Source: Rhizoctonia solani (lineage: Eukaryota; Basidiomycota; Agaricomycetes; Cantharellales; Ceratobasidiaceae). From it: a stretch of DNA of 64,000 bases. Location of the stretch: the NCBI RefSeq assembly GCF_016906535.1, contig NC_057373.1, positions 434,001 through 498,000 on the forward strand, in the 5' to 3' direction. The notes beneath the pieces were generated by a model that saw nothing but the letters and a program-made list of their open reading frames with translations, searched no databases and was not told the origin of the DNA. Each line of letters begins with the position of its first letter. The stretch's first letter is position 1. The translations under genes and the position numbers were made by a program. Shown piece by piece: positions 1 through 11,514 of the stretch.

Positions 1-764
1 TTGCGCAGAAATTCGAAAGATCCGATATAGGATTTAGGCGGCTAGAGGTTTACAGTTGTTGATTGGTTTGTCTGCATAGGAGGAAGAGCTAAACTATAAT
101 CGAGTGAGTATAGCTTGGCAATCCCTACTGTTTTTATAGGATAAAATTAGATAGAGGATAGGGGCACATTGCAATCCATCTCTTGTTGCGCTCAGCAGGT
201 GCAAGATTGTACAGACCAAGCCGGACTGATATGTTGTATTTCCCATGGATATTTTCTCAGCGAGCAATCTGGGTAAGCTCCAAGGCCCCTGCTTAGTGCT
301 TACTATATTCCCTCATATATAGCGGTACAGATGCAGAAAAAATAGGCAAGCAGGCAGACTTCTGCGACAATCAATTTCGACTCCACAGAAAATCAGATGA
401 TATCGATAAGGCAATAGACTGTCGAAGCCGTGCGCCCAACCAATCCCCAAACGAACGCCCACGACTACTACGTTCAGTAAGCAGGTTGGGTGCATATTAC
501 TATCGTCGATTTCGACGACTCGGAGATCTGAATGACATCAAAAGGCCCACCTAATGCGGTACTCATGCGCTTGAATTAATTCCCGATACCGACTCGATTT
601 TTCCTAGCTTACTATGTAACCTAGGGGCCCGCGCTCATTCTAGGCGGCCACCTAGATCTACCAAATCAACACGCTGCTCTAGAGGTTTCATATTCGGATG
701 GGTATCGACGGTTGAGAAGACCAGATGATCTCGAGAAATCAATTGTACATAAGTCACTTCGACC
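1..764. other. Left flank, no gene recognised
   Basis: I see no supported gene, RNA or repeat here. The short open frames do not resemble a known family and show no exon-intron logic. The last part (about 660-764) may hold further decayed coding sequence of the CHAT protein that follows, but I could not align it by eye. Confidence 0.4.
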
Positions 765-1377
765 GTGCCGAATCATAGCCCTCACATACTCGCTATTGGA
801 CAAGCGGGTACACCTGTTATAGTCCATTGCCTGGAACTACTAAGGAGCTTGCATGGGTCGAGGCACACTCGCAAAGTAGAGCGGAGTACTTGCAGCTTGT
901 CGATAGTGAAGCTACTACTACAGCTATACTTGACGCGATGGAGCAACATGATCGGGTACATCTTGCTTGCCATGCTCACCGAAGTGACGTCAATCCCACC
1001 CATGGTGTATTCTTCTTGCATGATGGTGTTCTCAATCTTACTGCTATCAATCAGCGATTGTTCAGACACAAGGGACTCGCATTTCTATCTGCTTGCCAGA
1101 CCGCAACGGGCAACGAAAGGCTACCCGACGAAGCGGTCCATCTTGGGTTTGCAATGCTAATGGCGGGGTATCCGAGTGTAACTGTGACGATGTGGTCCGT
1201 GGAGGGGGATACATACCGTTGACAGCAGACAGAGTATATGCGCAGCTGATGAATGATATGAAGGTCGGAAACGGAGAAGCAGGGAAAGCACTGGATCATG
1301 CCGTTGCGGAGCTGCGTGATAAGGTTGGGGAGAATGAATTTGGCCGCTGTGTACCTTATATTCATATCGGCTCGTGA
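765..1377 (+). pseudogene. CHAT-domain protein, C-terminal remnant
   Basis: The conceptual protein matches the C-terminal half of the CHAT (caspase HetF associated with TPRs) proteins that are abundant in agaricomycetes. A clear HLACHAH block near 960-980 and an SACQTATG block near 1,088-1,111 supply the His and Cys positions expected of this caspase/separase-like fold. The end carries the usual GNGEAGKALDHAV and PYIHIGS segments. Reading it needs two frame changes: one near 818, where one missing G in the run after ACACCT restores the frame, and one near 1,200 in a GGAGGGGGAT run. The N-terminal TPR region is absent. It is either a decayed copy or a gene damaged by homopolymer miscalls; the missing upstream part favours a relic. 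Confidence 0.7.
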
Positions 1378-1932
1378 TCCAATGGCAAACATCAATTATG
1401 CTTTGGTTGGGATGATGATAACGCGTCGTCGAGCAAGGCGCTTGTTAGGCAATAAATGTACCTGTATTATTACATATGAGTTTCAAAATCAAGCGCCCAG
1501 TATTTATTCACCCTTTTTTTCCTGGTCTCGAGAGATCAAATTGTCACACCTATTCAAGTTAAATAGGTATGCACATTAAACTAAACACACAAATTGTCTG
1601 GTAAAGAATGGTCCCGGAGGGGCGTCGGTATAATCCAAAACAGCACGTGATTATCTTTTATCTTAAAAAAAGTCTCAACTGGCCTATTAGCACGTAACTG
1701 TACCCTTGTTCTTCCCCCCACCCTCGAAGCTCACTCGCACTGTACCTTTTGTTACATCAGGCACTCCCAAATATCTCGGAATATATTCATTCATAACACT
1801 TTTGTACATGACCAAGTCCAGACTCCGCATATGGACTCATGATCTGATATCGTGCCTGGGTTCCTGGCCTCTGAGACAACAACAATTGTCGTCATCTGGG
1901 CCAAGCCCGTAGACTCCTGCCTTTGAGCGTAC
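1378..1932. other. Intergenic, nothing recognised
   Basis: No gene-like sequence is visible between the CHAT relic and the pheromone gene promoter. The 68-codon open frame near 1,706-1,912 has no recognisable motif. Confidence 0.4.
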
Positions 1933-1940
1933 ATATATAA
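1933..1940 (+). promoter_or_regulatory. TATA box of the pheromone precursor gene
   Basis: An ATATATAA element lies 73-80 nt upstream of the ATG at 2,013. This spacing suits a short 5' leader, and it is the only strong TATA motif in the preceding few hundred bases. Confidence 0.5.
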
Positions 1941-2012
1941 TCGGTGTCGAGAGGGCTCTTGGCTCCTCAGGCTCAGTACTTATCCTAACTTCGCCTAATC
2001 CTACCCGCACAT

Positions 2013-2114
2013 ATGGATTCCGTTACTACCTACACGTATAGTCCTATCCCTGCCCCGGTCGACCAGGAGACTAGCGGCGGTGGCGGCAGTGGCTCATACT
2101 GCGTCGTTGTTTGA
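2013..2114 (+). CDS. CaaX lipopeptide mating pheromone precursor
   Basis: This is an intronless 33-codon reading frame. Its product begins MDSVTTYTYSP, continues through a Gly/Ser-rich stretch, and ends Y-C-V-V-V followed by TGA. Basidiomycete B-mating-type pheromone precursors are small, start with MDxFTT/MDSxTT-like sequence, and end in a CaaX box that is farnesylated, trimmed and carboxymethylated. Here Cys30 would carry the lipid. A Gln-Glu pair about a dozen residues before it (Q18-E19) is where N-terminal processing might release a mature peptide of roughly 11 residues. A TATA box precedes it at normal distance. No STE3-like receptor is visible nearby, so this could be an unlinked, non-mating-locus pheromone-like gene, which agaricomycetes often have. 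The call rests on size, start and CaaX end only. Confidence 0.7.
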   Translation: MDSVTTYTYSPIPAPVDQETSGGGGSGSYCVVV

Positions 2115-2741
2115 TCAATTCGTTCTATCATTATTATTATTTGGTTTATGGGCATATGGTTCTCTTTGGTTTGGTTTGATCTTATTGATATTTATAAATG
2201 ATGTATATGTGTAGTGTTTGGTCAATGAAGCTTACTTGTGTGCGTCGTATATGCGCCTGCGGGGTATATGTCGTCCTATTGTAATTGTATTTGAATGGAA
2301 TTTTGGCGAGAATGAATGGTTTTAACCTGGCTATACGGTCTACTTTGGTATCAAGAGAGGAGGTAGTAGCAAGGGTCATAACGATGCTCCTATTTCGCCC
2401 CATAAAAAACTTAAAACAATATCAATATGCGTAGCAACAAGCATGCCTCATTCAAGTCCATTCAAGCACCACAATCCATTTATTCACCCATTTCCACGTG
2501 CACACTTCCCACTCCCCAATCCAAAGCCCAATAAATCACCCCTTCTTCCTAATATAGCACCTCGGCGCTTACGCATTAATCTGATCTGCGGGGAAACCTC
2601 TGACGTTTTTACGCCCTTACCTCCAACACCTCTTGTCCACAGCCCTACGACCAACGCACAAAGGTAAGAAAAATCTATCGCCTGAGTCGAGTACCCCTAC
2701 CACCAATTCGATTTCCCCAAGTTTACGGATCACCGGCCACG

Positions 2742-4183
2742 ATGAGTTCTCCCCCCAAAGCTGTCTTGTACACGTTTAATCTCAGTGTGTGGGCTGCGGC
2801 TGGTAAGTCTATGGTTATGTGGATATAGAGTGAAGCTGATGTACTGTGTTTTATTGGTCCAGCTGAATGGGCCGTGTGAGTTTCTTTTTGATTTTCTATA
2901 TCTGAATATGAGGCTAACGCACGAAATGAACGGGGTGGATAGTCAAGAGAAGGGATACGGAGAAGACGAGTTGGAATTCCGCACTGTTGACGTTGGTGAG
3001 TTTGTTCCTCTTTCTTTTCCGCCCCAGGCAGACGATCTGATGTCATGTATATATGTGTGTAGTAAAGGGCGAATCCTTTGCGCCTTCGTTTTTGAGAATC
3101 AACCCCAAGGGTGAGCTCCGCTTTGACCTCAATTTTCACTATAGTTTGTAAGCCAACGATGATGTCAAGGGACGATTCCAACGCTCGTTGCGCCGTTGTC
3201 GAATACATTGGATGCGGCGTCCGAAACCAAGTATAGGTGCGTAGCTGGTGTTCGTTTGTATATGCAGGAAAGCGCATTGATGGTCGTGGATTAGGGCGTT
3301 GACTGATACAGTGGTGCGTCTTCCACTCGGTGGAGTTGAGTCTATGAACTGAGTTTATGTGATATCTATAGTCTGTACTGGATTTCCTGGACAAGTCTCG
3401 CTCGAATCGTACGTCACCCCATCTCCCAAAATGAATGCGAAACGTGTCTAATAGTGTACAGTATCCAAAACGCACACGACATCCCAGAAACCCGCCCCGG
3501 TCCTGTCGCCCGCAACAGTCGAAGCATCCGGTCTATCCACCACCCTCATCAACCTCGTTCACTCGCCAGAGGTCGACCCGAATTTCTTGATGATCACCAC
3601 CAAAGACGAGGGGGAGCTCGCTGAAAAGTCGGCCGGATTCGTGGGCAAGACGTTTGTACTCGGACGGGCCAAGGCGATGGAAGAGTACCTCGCGACCGAA
3701 GACTTGATCCCAAAGATCAAGAAGATTTTAGAGGAGAAAAAGGCGCAGCAGGCGCCGCTTGTGAGGTTGTTCTCCGGACAGGCGAGTAAAGAGGAGAAGG
3801 AGGGGTATTTCGCCAAGTCCAAGGGGGCGTGAGTCGGACGGATTTGATTCGGTGGTTTGACTTAGTGATTTTGCGACAGGTGGGAAGTATCCCTTCCTAA
3901 AGCGCTTGCGACTCTGGAAGATAGCATCGTTGGCCCGTATACCCTAGGCGACCAGCTTTCTCTCGCGGATCTGCACGTTGGCGTCTGGCTCGCGCGAATC
4001 GTCATGCTCGCAGCCGGTGAAGAGGCAGCAAAAGATCTCAAAAAGTTGCCTGAATTGCTGAGCACGCTGGCCAAACCGATCAACTCGGCGGAGTTCAAGG
4101 TCGGGCCCAAGGTGACCAAGTTCTGGAACGAGATCATCGCGAGGGACGGGTTCAAGAAGGTGTATGAGGCCGGGTTGCACTAG
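2742..4183 (+). CDS. Glutathione S-transferase (fungal, two-domain)
   Basis: This cytosolic enzyme conjugates glutathione to electrophiles or reduces peroxides. The spliced product starts MSSPPKAVLYTFNLSVWAAA, a thioredoxin-fold strand/helix start, followed by the KGESFAP and INPKGTIPTL blocks that hold the glutathione-binding cis-proline, then TLDAASETKY. The C-terminal all-helical domain includes SLADLHVGVWLARIV and ends with FKKVYEAGLH. Intron boundaries follow GT-AG and keep frame throughout. Exon 2 (2,863-2,875) is only 13 nt. The exon that follows starts at 2,943, after a CTAAC branch site. I count about seven introns. The ATG at 2,742 is the first in frame and gives the family's usual N-terminus. 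No damage is seen; length is about 260-270 residues, normal for the family. Confidence 0.85.
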
Positions 4184-4611
4184 TCAGACTGGTGGATGCA
4201 ATGTAAAGTAATTTTTTTTGTATAGACCTATATGAAGTAAATTGGTGCGCGGACGGGCTGGAATCGGATCTTCAGCTCGGTCGAGACCGATAGAGCATGT
4301 GAGCTGTAGACCCGCCGGCCGGTTATGTAGAGTTGCCTGAGTAGCCACACTACTGTCTTCTGTGCGTTCTGTGCAGCGGAAACAGCCGGGGACCACCACA
4401 TCCCTCGAATTTAATAACCAATCGCCTCGGTCCATTTTGATCCCCCGCATAGACCGGGCTGGAAACAGACTGTGGATCCCTGAATTGAATCCCGAACCAG
4501 GCCGTTGCATTCAGTCCCTGCACGTTCACCCTGATTTGCCGATGCTTTAAAAAGCCATGGGCACGTCGAGCGAGACCATCTCTCCTGCTCCCAGTCTCCT
4601 CTCCCGCACGG

Positions 4612-4675
4612 TAAGTATGAAAAATAACATAATCGAGAGAACGAATTTTCACGTTGACGTCATTCATATTCCAGC
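4612..4675 (+). other. Probable 5' UTR intron of the small membrane protein gene
   Basis: A GTAAGT donor and a pyrimidine-rich CATATTCCAG acceptor bracket about 64 nt, ending 23 nt before the ATG at 4,699. Size and signals match the coding introns in this window. Confidence 0.5.
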
Positions 4676-4698
4676 CTAAACCCACTCGCTGAGATACA

Positions 4699-5052
4699 AT
4701 GTCGTCGCAACCGGAAACACCGGTAGACCTCGTCCTCTCGCTCCTAATCACATTCACAGCGTTCCCGCTCGGAATCATCGCTGCGCTCGCACACGTACTC
4801 ATCACACTTGTCAGCAGCATCCCGACATTCATCGGCCTCTCCCTGGGATGCGTTATTCTCACCTGCGCAGTACTTGTCACCAGCATTGGCTATGCGCTCT
4901 ATACTGTCGGTGCGCTCGGACTGAGGGGACTGGTCGGGTGCAAAGCAGCCCTAGAAGACTCGGCCAAGATGGGCACGAACATGGCTTCTGTGTTTTTGGA
5001 AGAATGGAATAAGGAGCGCAAAACGACCCAGGAAAGTTGGACGCAGTCTTGA
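4699..5052 (+). CDS. Small membrane protein, 117 residues, function unknown
   Basis: The product is a single uninterrupted frame with a short polar N-terminus (MSSQPETPVD) and three closely spaced hydrophobic segments (about residues 10-30, 33-48 and 50-80). A charged C-terminal tail follows (EEWNKERKTTQESWTQS). This looks like an integral membrane protein with the tail facing the cytosol. The overall plan, a hydrophobic hairpin-like core with a short soluble tail, resembles small ER or lipid-droplet membrane proteins, but I do not recognise a family and assign no function. A plausible 5' UTR intron just upstream supports a real transcription unit. Confidence 0.6.
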   Translation: MSSQPETPVDLVLSLLITFTAFPLGIIAALAHVLITLVSSIPTFIGLSLGCVILTCAVLVTSIGYALYTVGALGLRGLVGCKAALEDSAKMGTNMASVFLEEWNKERKTTQESWTQS

Positions 5053-6336
5053 TCTCCTTTTCTGGGGCTTATCCTCTTGGCCCCACATTGCACGTCTCCC
5101 TCCTTCCCAACTCGATATAGAACTGTCTGGCTGTTGTGTTTTTTCTTTTCTTTCTTGGTGTATTATTCATTCTCGTATTGCAATTGTGTATATAAAGAAA
5201 TAAGAACCCATGTATTACTTTTTACGTCGACAGCTTCTGGACATCACGCCTGAACTCTAGATAAGGCGACCTTGTCCGAGTTTGGTTTCATCTCGATTGA
5301 GCTGGGGACAGGGTCAGCATGCGCTCTCTCCCCGATGGCCCTGGCTACTATCGCAATTCGACGAGATAACGACGTCCAAGAGCGCCACCAGCTATACAGC
5401 CGAGAAAACGAGATCATCATCCGTCCACTCGCCCCCCACACAACGTGCACGAAGATCAGGGACCTTGCGGTACGCTAGACCTGTTCCATCAGGGAACATT
5501 ACGTCGTAGCAGTGGCAGCACGTTATCTCGAAGCTTCGGATGAGAAATCGTTAGCAGCTGGATCCTCACTCTAATCAAGCAGTAATAGCAAAAAAATCAA
5601 ACCGATTCGAAAAGGGGGCTGAAAAAGGCTGCGCTGGATAAACTTGCCAGGCCTAAAAATCTGCTTTATACCAATCAAGCGCAAGATCATCGACCTAAGA
5701 TATAAACGTTGATCCATTACGTCGTTTTGGGCACCTACTGTATTGCCAAGGGTGGACGGAAAACGGTAGGGGGGTCCAGGAGAGATATCAGCTCGATCCA
5801 GCCCCTATCTTTAGCCTCGAGCTAAATTTGCCCCGAGGCGCAGGGGTACATAATTCGTCGGACAACAAAAAGAACTGCGCTTTGTTCGACCTGAAAACAT
5901 ACATGCTTCAGACTCGACGAGCCTAAACTCTTGTACTTGCCGAATCTAAATACTACCCCTGAGACAGAAAAAGAAAGTACGCTCGTCGGACCTAAAGAAA
6001 TCAGACCCAACAGGGACCTAGAACACAAAATTAAGACAGTCAACAGAAAGAAAAGAGATAAAGGCCAAGACGATCGGTCATTGCTTTCGATTGGATCTAC
6101 ATAAGGGAAAGTGTAATATGAACTAGTAAAATACGGCAGTTTGTTAGCAGACGCTTGGTCGAGACAGAGTACAAACACATTTTTTTCATTTTTATTTTTT
6201 ATTTTTCGCCATGGGTGCACCGCCATTAGTAAAAAAGGCCCGAAAGTGCAACCTGCCAAAAAAAACAAAAACGAGTAAAAACGATCCTCCTCTTCTGAAA
6301 CGTCTCTCGACTCTACTCTTGTTTTTGTTGATGAAA
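5053..6336. other. Intergenic; includes the 3' UTR of the RBM39-like gene
   Basis: The left part is the 3' flank of the small membrane protein gene. The right part is the A/T-rich 3' region of the minus-strand splicing factor. Open frames here (for example 5,272-5,478 + and 5,822-6,400 -) lack motifs, overlap UTR-like sequence and are not called. Confidence 0.4.
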
Positions 6337-8301
6337 CTAGTGGGCCTGCATGATGGCGTCCGGAATAGGGCTCGCAGTGACTTGTTTTCCGCCAAACCAC
6401 CGGCCGTTGAGTCCCTTGATCGCCTTTTCTGCCGATTCGACCGACTCGAATTTGATGTAGATTTCACCCTGTTGGAATCGGGTCAGTCTAACTTGGTGAA
6501 GGAGAAAGTACTTGAAAAAGACAAACCTCGGACTCTTTTTCGACCTTGAGATCCAAGACTTTACCGTATTTTTCCTCACATTCTCCACGGACGTCGTCGG
6601 CAAGGTCTTTGTCCCAGTCGCGCTCGGTTTCCCTGTGTATTCGTGTCAGTACACGATTATCAATAGGTCAAGAGGTGGGCTTACTCGTCAGGATCGAACA
6701 TGTTGCGAAGGAGTACGCAACGGGAAGAAAGTGTCTGTGGAATATTGGATTTCATCCTGTCGCCAGATGGTTAGTTGAAATCAAGCAAAAATAAAGAGTC
6801 AAACGCACAGCATAGTGTTATTCTTTGAAGGCTGCTCCGTGCGGGCAAGTTTCTGCATAAGCTGGTGTCGGGAGGTGCTATTATTCAAAACTCCACCTGT
6901 CAAGCTTCCGAGTCAGTATTGTGATAAGAAAACGATAAAAAGGGGTGTTCGATCTCACCGGTATCTTCCAAAGAATCCTGCGGGGCAGTCGAGATCCTCA
7001 CAGTGCCTTGTCCCTTGTCGTGCACCGTGTTCACTCTCAACTGCCTCCCGGCAAGCTCGAAGCCTTCCATCTGCTCCAACGCCATCCTTGCATCCTCGGG
7101 GCGTTTGTACTGGATGAAGCAGTACCCTTTTGATTTGCCTGTCGCGGGATCACGATGAAGGTCGACAAAGTCGAGTTCGCCGAATGGTTCAAAGACTTGA
7201 CGGATGTCGGATTCGGTGAGGTTGAAGTGTAGAGAACCGACGTAGAGTTGCATCGATCCCGCGTGTGGGTGGGAGACACCTGGTGGGAGGTGTAAACTAC
7301 AAACACAGGTTAGTTGAATGAATGAAAAAAGAGAGGGTAGAGACGAACCTGCTTGAAGGTCCGATCTTGTTACGCTCAGACTCTGTAAGTTGGATCATGA
7401 TTGGTAATCCCATGACTATCGTACCCGACAAGGCGATAGCCTTATTGACAAGATCGATGTTCTTGAACTCGACGTACCCGATTCTGCCAAATTCCTGATT
7501 AGATACGAGTTGGGTATAGTGACCGAGGACTTACCCCTTGGAGCGACGAGACAATCGGTCAGTCACAATGCGGGCATCACGAACAGCGCCTTCGCCGAGC
7601 TTGTCTTCAAAGAAATAGCCTAAATCGCGAGCGGTGAGCCTCGCAGCCAACTGAGACACAAACACCGAGCGCGCTTCTGAATCTTCATCATTGATTTCCT
7701 CAATCACCGGGTCGTCGTATATAGGCGATGCGCGTCTGTTCATCCACCGAAAAAATCAACAAAAAAATTTGACAAGAAAAACAGAGTAAACTTACTCTTT
7801 TGGAGCGGGTTCCTCCTGTTTGCGACTATGATCCGAGCGCCTAGCCGAGTCTCTTGAGCTCGCACGGCCAACAGTCTCGGCACCAGTGGACCCTTCTCGC
7901 ATACGCTTTGCACGGACATCGTCTACGTCGCGGTCGTCGTCTCGCTTGCGGCGCCTGTCGTCTCTGCCGTCCCGGTCTCGGCGCCTATCCCGATCTCTCT
8001 CGCGGTCCCTGTCTCGATCCCGGTCGTCCCTGTACCTGTCGCGGTCCCGATCCCTGCGGTCCCGGCTGCGGCTACGGCGTCGAGCAGGGCTGTGTCGGCG
8101 TCTGTGGTTGTCCCTATCCCTGTCCCTCTCTCGTTCACGTTCTCGATCATAGCGTGAGCCACGGTCCCGGCTCGAACGTCGAGCTCGTGGAGAGCTAGCC
8201 GACCTAAATAAATCAACAAAAAAATTAATCTCAGTCCTTGACTCCGATAAACCGTGAGCTCACGATTTCTGGTCCTGTTCAGGATAAGGCGAATGAGACA
8301 T
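6337..8301 (-). CDS. RBM39/Rsd1-type splicing factor (CC1-like)
   Basis: This nuclear RNA-binding splicing factor is homologous to human RBM39 (CAPER alpha) and fission yeast Rsd1. It starts MSHSPYPEQDQKS at 8,301. A long Arg/Asp/Ser-rich low-complexity region (about 8,180-7,810) follows. RRM1 (7,700-7,380) has SVFVSQLAARLTARDL and the family signature RRSKGIGYVEF formed across an intron. RRM2 (7,250-7,020) has LYVGSLHFNLTESDIRQVF and SKGYCFIQYK. A linker with LRNMFDPDE leads to a C-terminal RRM3/UHM-like domain (about 6,660-6,340) with EGEIYIKFESVESAEKAIKG, ending PDAIMQAH. At least six short introns keep frame. It shares a 192-bp upstream region with the divergent sorting nexin gene. No damage is seen. 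The family identity is firm. Confidence 0.88.
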
Positions 8302-8493
8302 GTTGTGTGTCACCGAAAACACTGGTGGTTGTCAAAACTGAACCTCGACCGCCCACGTAAGCATCACCAAACCAACACCCCCGTTGCTTCGAATCAGTAG
8401 TGTAATGTAACCCTTTGTCATCTGTTGTCTCTGTGCCCCTATTCAGGCAATCTCTCTCGATCTCCATGTCCAAGATGCGAGTTGAACTCGACG
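8302..8493. promoter_or_regulatory. Shared bidirectional promoter region
   Basis: The 192 bp lie between the start codons of the minus-strand RBM39-like gene and the plus-strand sorting nexin gene, so both promoters must overlap here. I see no strong TATA box, which fits housekeeping genes. Confidence 0.5.
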
Positions 8494-10988
8494 ATGACTG
8501 CTCACGCTCATGACTTGCGCACGCCCTTGCCTGACTTTGATGCTGGTCTCAACTCGTCCACCGCTTGGAAGAAACATTTGAGCATCAGTGATGCGCCCCA
8601 GCCGCCTAGCCCTGTGTCTGAGGAGAAGCCACTGTTCGCGAGGGCAGTTAGGGATGTGTTGGGAAATGAGGATAACCGAGAATTGTTAGCTTGAAACCGT
8701 GATATGAATATTTTAGATGCACTAACTGGAAGTAGAGGCCTCAAGGCAGGCGAGACTATCGAGATTCTTAATCCCCGTATTGGCGACGAGTGGGCACTTG
8801 CCAAGAAGCCCGACGGAGATATGGGACTTATCCCTCACGGGTGCTATGTGGTATACTATCTCTTACTTTCTGCCGGTCTCTTATCGATTTCGATTCTGCA
8901 CAGACGATCCATGACTTTACAGGCACATCTCCCTCGCCCACTTCACCTACCTTTCCCCCTTCAGGTAGCATAGACGGACCTATACGAATGCAATCGACCG
9001 GTGAAAGCATCATTACTTCCTCCCTCTACACCCTTCGCCAGAGTGTACTCGGAGGCAAAAGCCTAAACAGGTTCTCTCATTTCGTCGTGACGGGCGCAGA
9101 GGAGTGGATCATAAACGGCTATGACCCACCCGTGGCAACAAGTCGGTCACACGAAAGGTTTAGAACTGATGTCACCGTGGACGAGACGGACGAAGAAGTA
9201 GGGAGACACTACGTCGAGGTAAATCCCCCCACCAAATCCAGGAAAACAGATAAATATGATGATACTGAGGGTTGCACACAGGCAAACATGTCCTGGCGAG
9301 AGAAAACACCCGCATTCAACGTCCTTGTCCACTCTCCCGAGAAGCATTCATCCGTAACGGGAGCATACACGCTTTACTCTGTCACATCCATCTTTCCCCC
9401 TTCCTCCCCCGAAATGGAACCGACAAGGATAACAGTCCACCGCCGGTTCTCGCATTTCAACTTTTTACATACTGCCCTTTCTAGGTCGTTGCCCGGAATC
9501 GTACTGCCACCTTTACCAGCAAAGCAATACGCGGGAAGATTCCAAGGAGAATTCGTCGAAGCGAGGAGAGGCGATTTGGAAAAGTGGCTGCAACGAATCG
9601 TGAGGCATCCGGTGGTGAGGTATACAGAGGTTGTGGTGTTCTTCTTGGGTTGCGAGAGTGACTTGGTAAGTGTTTTCCCCCTACTTTTTTCTTGCTTTCG
9701 ACGACTAAAGACGAGGATGCAAGGAATGGAAACGTCTTCTTCCGACGTACCTCTCTACTCTCCCCGCAGGGCCAGCGTTCTATGCATCGGTATTTCATCC
9801 TGATTTTAACCTTGATGTAGAGGACTGTTCAGCTACCATCGGCCGGTTCGAGCATCATGTTAGAGTGTTTGATGAGCGAATAGGAACGTTGAGAGGAGTG
9901 ATGGGCGGATTCAGAGAAGCTCGGAATGGTATGTTCTTTCACCCTCGTTGCGAAATTGCAGAAGATACTGAGTGCAGGAAAGTTGTGGCTTGTGCTCATC
10001 GGGATTTAAGTCTAGGATTCTTGGGAGTCGTGAGCGAAGGCCCAAAACACGATCATGAGCATGAAACAGAAGAAAAGGAAAAGGAAAAATACTTGAATGA
10101 CGAGGGTGTTTGGTGTTGGAGAGATGGATGTGAAGGTGTGTCCCCCCGTCAACCTGAAATAACTGGATTAAATTATTTTACGCGAATTCAAAGACTGTTT
10201 GCATACCACAAAAGCAGTGCAGAAAATGGCCGAGTGTATGCAGGGTGTGGCGAATTTACATGAGGATAGTGTGAGTTGGGAACCCATGTTCTTGGTAATT
10301 TACTGATTTATTATAGGCCAAACGGACGACATTGGCGATTCATGATATGGTAAAAGATATGAGCCATCCAAGTATGATGTATGGGGTACGTGTTCCCCTC
10401 TTTCAACAAACAACCAACTCACAAAAATGACAGCCCCTCATAGACACGCATAAGCAAGCCCTAGCGAGATACCGGGACTCGGAATCAATCGAGGCTGTAA
10501 CTACATTTCTTCCTCTGTGCATATAACCACCCAAACACATGTTCTTGCGTGCAGACGCCCCACCACGATACGTCTTCCAGATGCGAAACAGTCCTTCACA
10601 CTACTCGCAGAATTTGAAACCTATCATACACAGCGCGCAGAAGATCTCACGCGTGTCGCGACGGAGTATTTGGACGAGGAAATCGCGCTGTATGAGCAGG
10701 TTTTGGCCCGACTTAGAGCTGCTAGAGCGGGGTTTGAGCAAAAGGATGCAGCTGGGCGAGGTGTTTCGTACGTTGTTTTTTCCCCTCTGGAATGAACGAA
10801 GCCATTGAAGGTATTGCTAAGGATATACGAAAAACATCGGTAGACCTGTTCTTCCCACTCCAGTCCCGCAGCCAACGGCGCACGTGTATGATCCGGCGCC
10901 TGTGCGTCCTGTTTCGACCGCGGTGAACATGTTGATTGATGGGATTGGAGCAAGTGGGGACAAAACTGGGTTGAAGTTTTGGTCGTGA
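8494..10988 (+). CDS. SH3-PX-BAR sorting nexin (SNX9-like architecture)
   Basis: This is a membrane-remodelling protein of the endocytic/endosomal system. An SH3 domain spans the first intron (ARAV...LKAGETIEI...GDEWALAKK...GLIPHGCYV). A PX domain follows (about 9,290-9,670) with the phosphoinositide-binding RRFSHFNFLHTAL block and LPPLPAKQYAGRF. A BAR-type helical region comes next (about 9,720-10,750), with FHPDFNLD, FREARN, VWCWRDGCE and ATEYLDEEIALYEQVLARL. The tail ends TGLKFWS. About ten short introns fit GT-AG in frame. The start is the first ATG in the frame carrying the SH3 exon. One anomaly: near 10,600 the frame changes between a CETVLHTT-like segment and LAEFETYHT; two missing bases, or an unusual acceptor near 10,587, would reconcile them. 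Confidence 0.78.
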
Positions 10989-11514
10989 GATTGGGTGAGG
11001 GGAAGTGAGATGGAAAATCTGTCGGAGTTGTGTGAGGAAGTACTGGACATTCAAATAATGGGGTGGATTCTTCCCTACGTGTATATTCGTATAGTTCGAT
11101 TTTTTGGTTTGATTGTTTCAAGTAGCGCTGTATCCATGATCACATATCCTTTTTAGTGCTATCTATTGCTTGGAAGAGGTTTTTGATGCCGAAATAGGGT
11201 TCTTACGCGCTGTGTTGTCTATATTTACTACTCTACGTTGGAGAGGTCTAAGGACCGCGAGAACGTCCCGATAGCTATGGACGGCAATGAAGAAACCCAG
11301 ACAAGACCCTGGGACTACATATCTAGGCGCTGGCACAGCCCCTTACTACAGCGTCCTAGCCGAGAATGCTCATACATTCAACGACTAACCCAAAAAACTA
11401 TTCCCTGGATACAAATACGCTAGCTACCCCCTTTTAATAGCTTGAAACTCTCTTCTGTCATATTCGTTCAGTAAATATATGGATGAGAGGTAATCCATAC
11501 CATGCCCATGAATT
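10989..11514. other. Intergenic, nothing recognised
   Basis: This holds the 3' flank of the sorting nexin gene followed by unremarkable sequence. The 61-codon open frame near 11,238-11,423 has no motif. Confidence 0.4.

Noticed and set aside
2723..3475. 250-codon minus-strand frame
   Set aside because: Antisense to the glutathione S-transferase exons; a shadow of the real gene.
5822..6400. 192-codon minus-strand frame
   Set aside because: It overlaps the last exon and 3' UTR of the RBM39-like gene in another frame; no motif.
7886..8219. Arg/Ser-rich and Thr/Gly-rich frames around 7,900-8,200
   Set aside because: Other frames of the low-complexity RD/RS region of the splicing factor.
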